This document shows positions 60,679 to 64,000 of a stretch of 64,000 bases of DNA, one piece after another (positions within the stretch are counted from its first letter, which is position 1; each line of letters begins with the position of its first letter). Origin of the DNA: Symsagittifera roscoffensis (taxonomy: Eukaryota; Xenacoelomorpha; Acoela; Convolutidae); contig NC_087067.1 in assembly GCF_963678635.1 (NCBI RefSeq), forward strand, positions 25,923,547-25,987,546, read 5' to 3'. Both the position numbers and the translations under genes were made by a program. Under the pieces are notes generated by a model that did not search any database, had not been told where the DNA came from, and was given only the letters and a program-made list of their open reading frames with translations.

Positions 60679-62160
60679 CTTAAGGTTTTCACCTTGTTCT
60701 GCAACCCTTTTAGTTCTGTCCCATGGTAAAGATGGCTTTGTGTATGCAGGGAACCCGGTGTGTAAGGTGAATGCTCTTTAGCACCATGTCTCTCAGTTGG
60801 ATTGTTATGACCACTGGTCGTCCAGTATCAGGCATTCGTCGCGCACTTTGAGTCTGTGAGGGATGTTGTAGAAATTTTGGCCATGCGATCGTTTTATGGT
60901 TTTCCAGTGTCGCTGTTTCCAGAGGTCTCAGGTTTTTATTTTTTTTTGGTTTGCCGCTGTGGTGAAACGAAGCCCCATCACCTTGTTCAGCTTTTTCCTG
61001 CAAAGCGGTGTGTCATCCTACTCCGTCATCGAGCTCTGTATTGATTTTCCCCACTGTTATGGTTTTGGTTGTCGATTGACAGAACCAGTTGGTGCGTCTC
61101 CATCTCCTTTTGCATATATCTCGACACGTTTCTATCTGATTCTGTGGGATTTTGATCCATATTTTTCGCGGCCCTTGTTTCCGTTTCCTCTGTTTGGATT
61201 TCTAGCTATTGACTCTCTGTTTTCGACTGTGCTCTAATGTATTGGTATTTCAATTCGTTTGGTGATAGAACGTCCTGTTTTTCTGTGTCGTTAGTTCCAG
61301 ATCGAATACTATCGTTTTCTATTTTCTTGTTATTTCTTTGGTTTCTGGTTCTCTTGAATCCACATTTCTTCCGTGTGACCGATCCATCCGCAAGTGTTCT
61401 TTACATGTGCTGTGCGATTTCAAGTATGATATGCAGTGTGCTATTATGGCGTGGACGCTTCCTCTATTGATTGGGTGCGTTGTGCTTCCTGTTTTTTTTG
61501 TTGGTGCATCATTTTCTTTTCTTTCCTGCTCCTTTTTGTTTGCTCTTTCTCAGGATTTTGGTAAATTCCCTGGTAATTGCTCGCGCTTTGTGAGCAGTCT
61601 TTTCGAGTGTACTGTCCCTTCGTTTTGTGACAAAGTTCTTCCTTATCGTTCTCCTGAGCCAATTGTACAATTTCGAGGCCGATTTTGTCTTGTGTGTTCA
61701 TCTCTTTAAATACAATTGTTAGGCAAATGAGTTTATGTGGATTTTCATCTGGCTTTTAACTTGAACTTTGCGAATTGTGAAATTAGAAGGCAGCTGTTTT
61801 GAATTCTTGTTTAGGACGAAATCAATTCGTTTAAGGCATGTGTATCGCTTGGTCATTTCATTTAGCACTACAGTGACTACGGTTTCCAGCTTTGAACTGA
61901 AAGCCGTCATTTGTTTTATCCCACCGATGTTTTTTTAAATTAAAATCGAGGATTAATTTTGAATGGATCGTTCCCATTTGATTTTTCCGATGGATTTAGG
62001 GCACTCAAAAAGGTTTAGTGATTGGTAAGTACTGTAAAAACTTGCCCTGGTGATAATATTTGAATTGTTCCACTACCCAAATTACCCCTAAAAATTCAAA
62101 CTCGTTAGAAGAATACTTCTCTTCCGGGTAGTTCAAAAATCAAAACAATACCGGTATTCA

Positions 62161-62220
62161 TCCTTCAAAGGAGCATTGTTCAAATTCCACTCCCAGGCCG
62201 GCCCTTGATGCATCGCATAC
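62161..62220 (-). pseudogene. RNase H-like fragment of the Gypsy relic
   Basis: Reads VCDASRAGLGVEFEQCSFEG, the start of the Gypsy RNase H domain, whose first Asp is the catalytic residue. Stops follow on both sides. Confidence 0.75.
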
Positions 62221-62619
62221 GATTCTTGTGTCAATTGATAGGTCAGAGTGGCGGTTTCCTGTTATGTGTGCGACCAATTTAATTATCTTTTTGAATGTGA
62301 CCTCGTGGCAGTCCAACCATTAAAAACTATGTCTTCCACTATTTTTCAGCAGTGGAGGTAGTGGGGCTTTTTCTGCGGCCACATTGAGTATATATTCAAT
62401 AAGTGACCTATTGAACCCATGAAACTTCTCAGGTGTTTGTCTGTTTTCGGGGGCCTAGGTTTTCGTTTCCCTTATTAAGGGTCTGGCTCCATTTGCGATT
62501 ATGGTGAATCCCAACCATTCGACTTGTTGGCAGGCGAAGCTACATTTTGGTCAGGATATGGCCAATTTTTTCGTATCTAAATCATCTAGTACGGTTTCGA
62601 GCGCCGCTTATTTGCTCCA

Positions 62620-62835
62620 TTTTTTCCTTTTTCTAACAATCAAGATGTCCAGGAATGCAAATGTGTTCTTGCAGCTTGATAGTGTAAGGTCGACTGCCTT
62701 TTGGAGTTCGGCTGGCATGTCTGTCAGTCCGTAATGGGCTGTCTGAAATTAGTAGGTTACTGTCATTTTCCCCACAACTAGGCAGTGGTAGTTGTGCGTA
62801 CGCGTATCGTGAATCCAGTGTGGAGAAAAATGTGT
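62620..62835 (-). pseudogene. Reverse transcriptase fragment of the Gypsy relic
   Basis: Contains TLDSRYAYAQLPL (about 62780-62820), a Gypsy reverse transcriptase block. Near 62640 the frame reads FAFLDILIV where active enzymes have a YxDD motif, so the catalytic site is altered in addition to the frame breaks. Confidence 0.7.
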
Positions 62836-63790
62836 TTCCCTCTTTTTATTGTGTTATTGCCTGGGCTACACTATCCAGTAGGAGTTCGATGTTTGGCTTC
62901 TGATATTTGTTTTTCTTTGTATATATTTGTTGGTTTGTTTGGAATCCAGCGCCAATTTGATAAATTGGTCTTTTTTGACTGTGATTACCACTGGGCTGAT
63001 GAATTGTTTATCGTTGCACTTGTCGAGTTAGTGTTATCACTTGTTCTTGATCGATCAATTTACTGATTTCCTGCTTTACTCATTCCTGCAGGTGATTTGG
63101 TACACTACTACTTTTTTGTATTGCCTTGAAATCTTCCACGAATTCTGTTTTCACCACGTAGTTCTTTGACCTGCCGAAACGTGTGCAGAGGCTTCTGCAA
63201 TTTTTTTTAAACCAATTTGCCATTGTAGGGTCTGATTCGGGTATGGTTCAATGTCTATATACTATATGGTGCTTTGGTTTGTCTTTTTGGCGCCAAATTC
63301 CTATAAGTGGGAGAATATTTCGTCCTATTGTATTTGCTCGTGGCCCATCTACCGTTCACCCTCCGGATTCGAAGGCTAGGATTAGTCTGCCTAGTGGTTC
63401 AATGTATACCTCATTATAGCAGGCGAGAATGTGAGCCGCATCTGGTTTTGAAGTGTTTCCAAATGGCGCCTTTTACGTCTGTTTTCGTTTTTCTGTCTTT
63501 TTTTCATATCAGGGCCTTCTGAGTCTCCTATTGCCACTAACGTATCTGCTGTCGTTTTCAATTTTACCCATTGTAAACCTTAGGTCTTTTTCTTTGAATT
63601 TGGTCGTTTGTTTAGTTTTGAATGTTTTATTGATTGCTAGTATCGAATAATCTGTCTCGTGTATTGTCTCCCATCCAATTGCGGATCTGGATTCCGCAAA
63701 AGCAACTGCTTCCACGTTTTTTTTCTGTTTTTGTTGTTTTTCCGTTTTGGTTTCTTCTCTTTTGTCTATATAATTGACAATTGTTGATCT

Positions 63791-63900
63791 GCACACTTTC
63801 TGAAAGTGACTTCTTCTGCCGCATTTGGAACAATTTTATTGTTTGCGAAGCCTGATTGTAGATGTCCTATGGTGAAAGGGTTTCCGTAGTTGTAGCAATG
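63791..63900 (-). pseudogene. Gag zinc-knuckle region of the Gypsy relic
   Basis: 63832-63791 encodes CSKCGRRSHFQKVC, a CX2CX4HX4C zinc knuckle. Upstream (about 63895-63845) HCYNYGNPFTIGH looks like a second knuckle that lost a Cys, in a different frame. Confidence 0.75.
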
Positions 63901-64000
63901 TTTGTTGTTTTGACAATGGTTTTAGTGTTATTTGCATTTCGTTGTGACTGTTGGCCTTAGTTTCTATATTGATTGCTGGGAACTTTGCCGCGTCCTCTTC

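Larger units (their letters stand above)
59950..63900 (-). pseudogene. Decayed Ty3/Gypsy retrotransposon gag-pol
   Basis: Minus strand, domains in the order gag, reverse transcriptase, RNase H, integrase, from high to low coordinates. Visible remnants are listed as separate entries. The reading frame is broken by many stops and frameshifts, so the element is dead. Domain order (integrase last) identifies Ty3/Gypsy and not Copia. No LTR is seen; the 5' part lies beyond the right edge of the window. Confidence 0.8.

Overview
The window is nuclear DNA from an animal genome. It is very A+T-rich, the coding exons are small and split by canonical GT/AG introns, and the genes I can identify are metazoan families: a GFI1/Senseless zinc-finger factor, a STARD7-like START-domain protein, a TTC33-like TPR protein and a class A GPCR. 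tRNA-derived SINEs, TA-flanked MITEs and a Ty3/Gypsy relic fit the same picture. I cannot name the phylum. No bacterial, organellar or rRNA features are seen.

Layout. 1-472: 3' end of an unidentified gene (+). 1943-2560: two tRNA-Ser-like SINEs in opposite orientation. 2821-5237: GFI1/Senseless (-). 5508-9014: STARD7-like (+), head to head with GFI1; both of its introns carry copies of a dispersed repeat (family A). 9015-17777: gene-poor, with repeats and one doubtful ORF. 17782-19903: TTC33-like (+), bracketed by inverted family A copies. 20851-24400: a 3-copy ~280-bp tandem repeat, then a ~1.09-kb tandem duplication. 26181-27553: a small single-pass membrane protein ORF and two orphan exon candidates. 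28-34 kb: repeats, including an 873-bp near-palindrome built on a TA-flanked MITE. 35422-42559: a class A GPCR (-) with a 6.1-kb intron holding another exon candidate, a minisatellite and a 2.2-kb element with terminal inverted repeats. 43002-46130: a 3-unit tandem repeat with poly-G runs. 47011-59592: a tandem array of 3.70-kb units, the last one rearranged and carrying five copies of a 542-bp sub-repeat. 59950-63900: a decayed Ty3/Gypsy gag-pol (-) running towards the right edge.

The recognised genes act in unrelated processes: transcriptional repression in the nucleus, phosphatidylcholine transfer to mitochondria, TPR scaffolding, and membrane signalling. They do not form a pathway. About four fifths of the window is non-coding and dominated by tandem and dispersed repeats. 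The main unusual content is the repeat architecture: the nested 3.7-kb/542-bp array, the large palindrome, the inverted-repeat element and the family A insertions around and inside genes.
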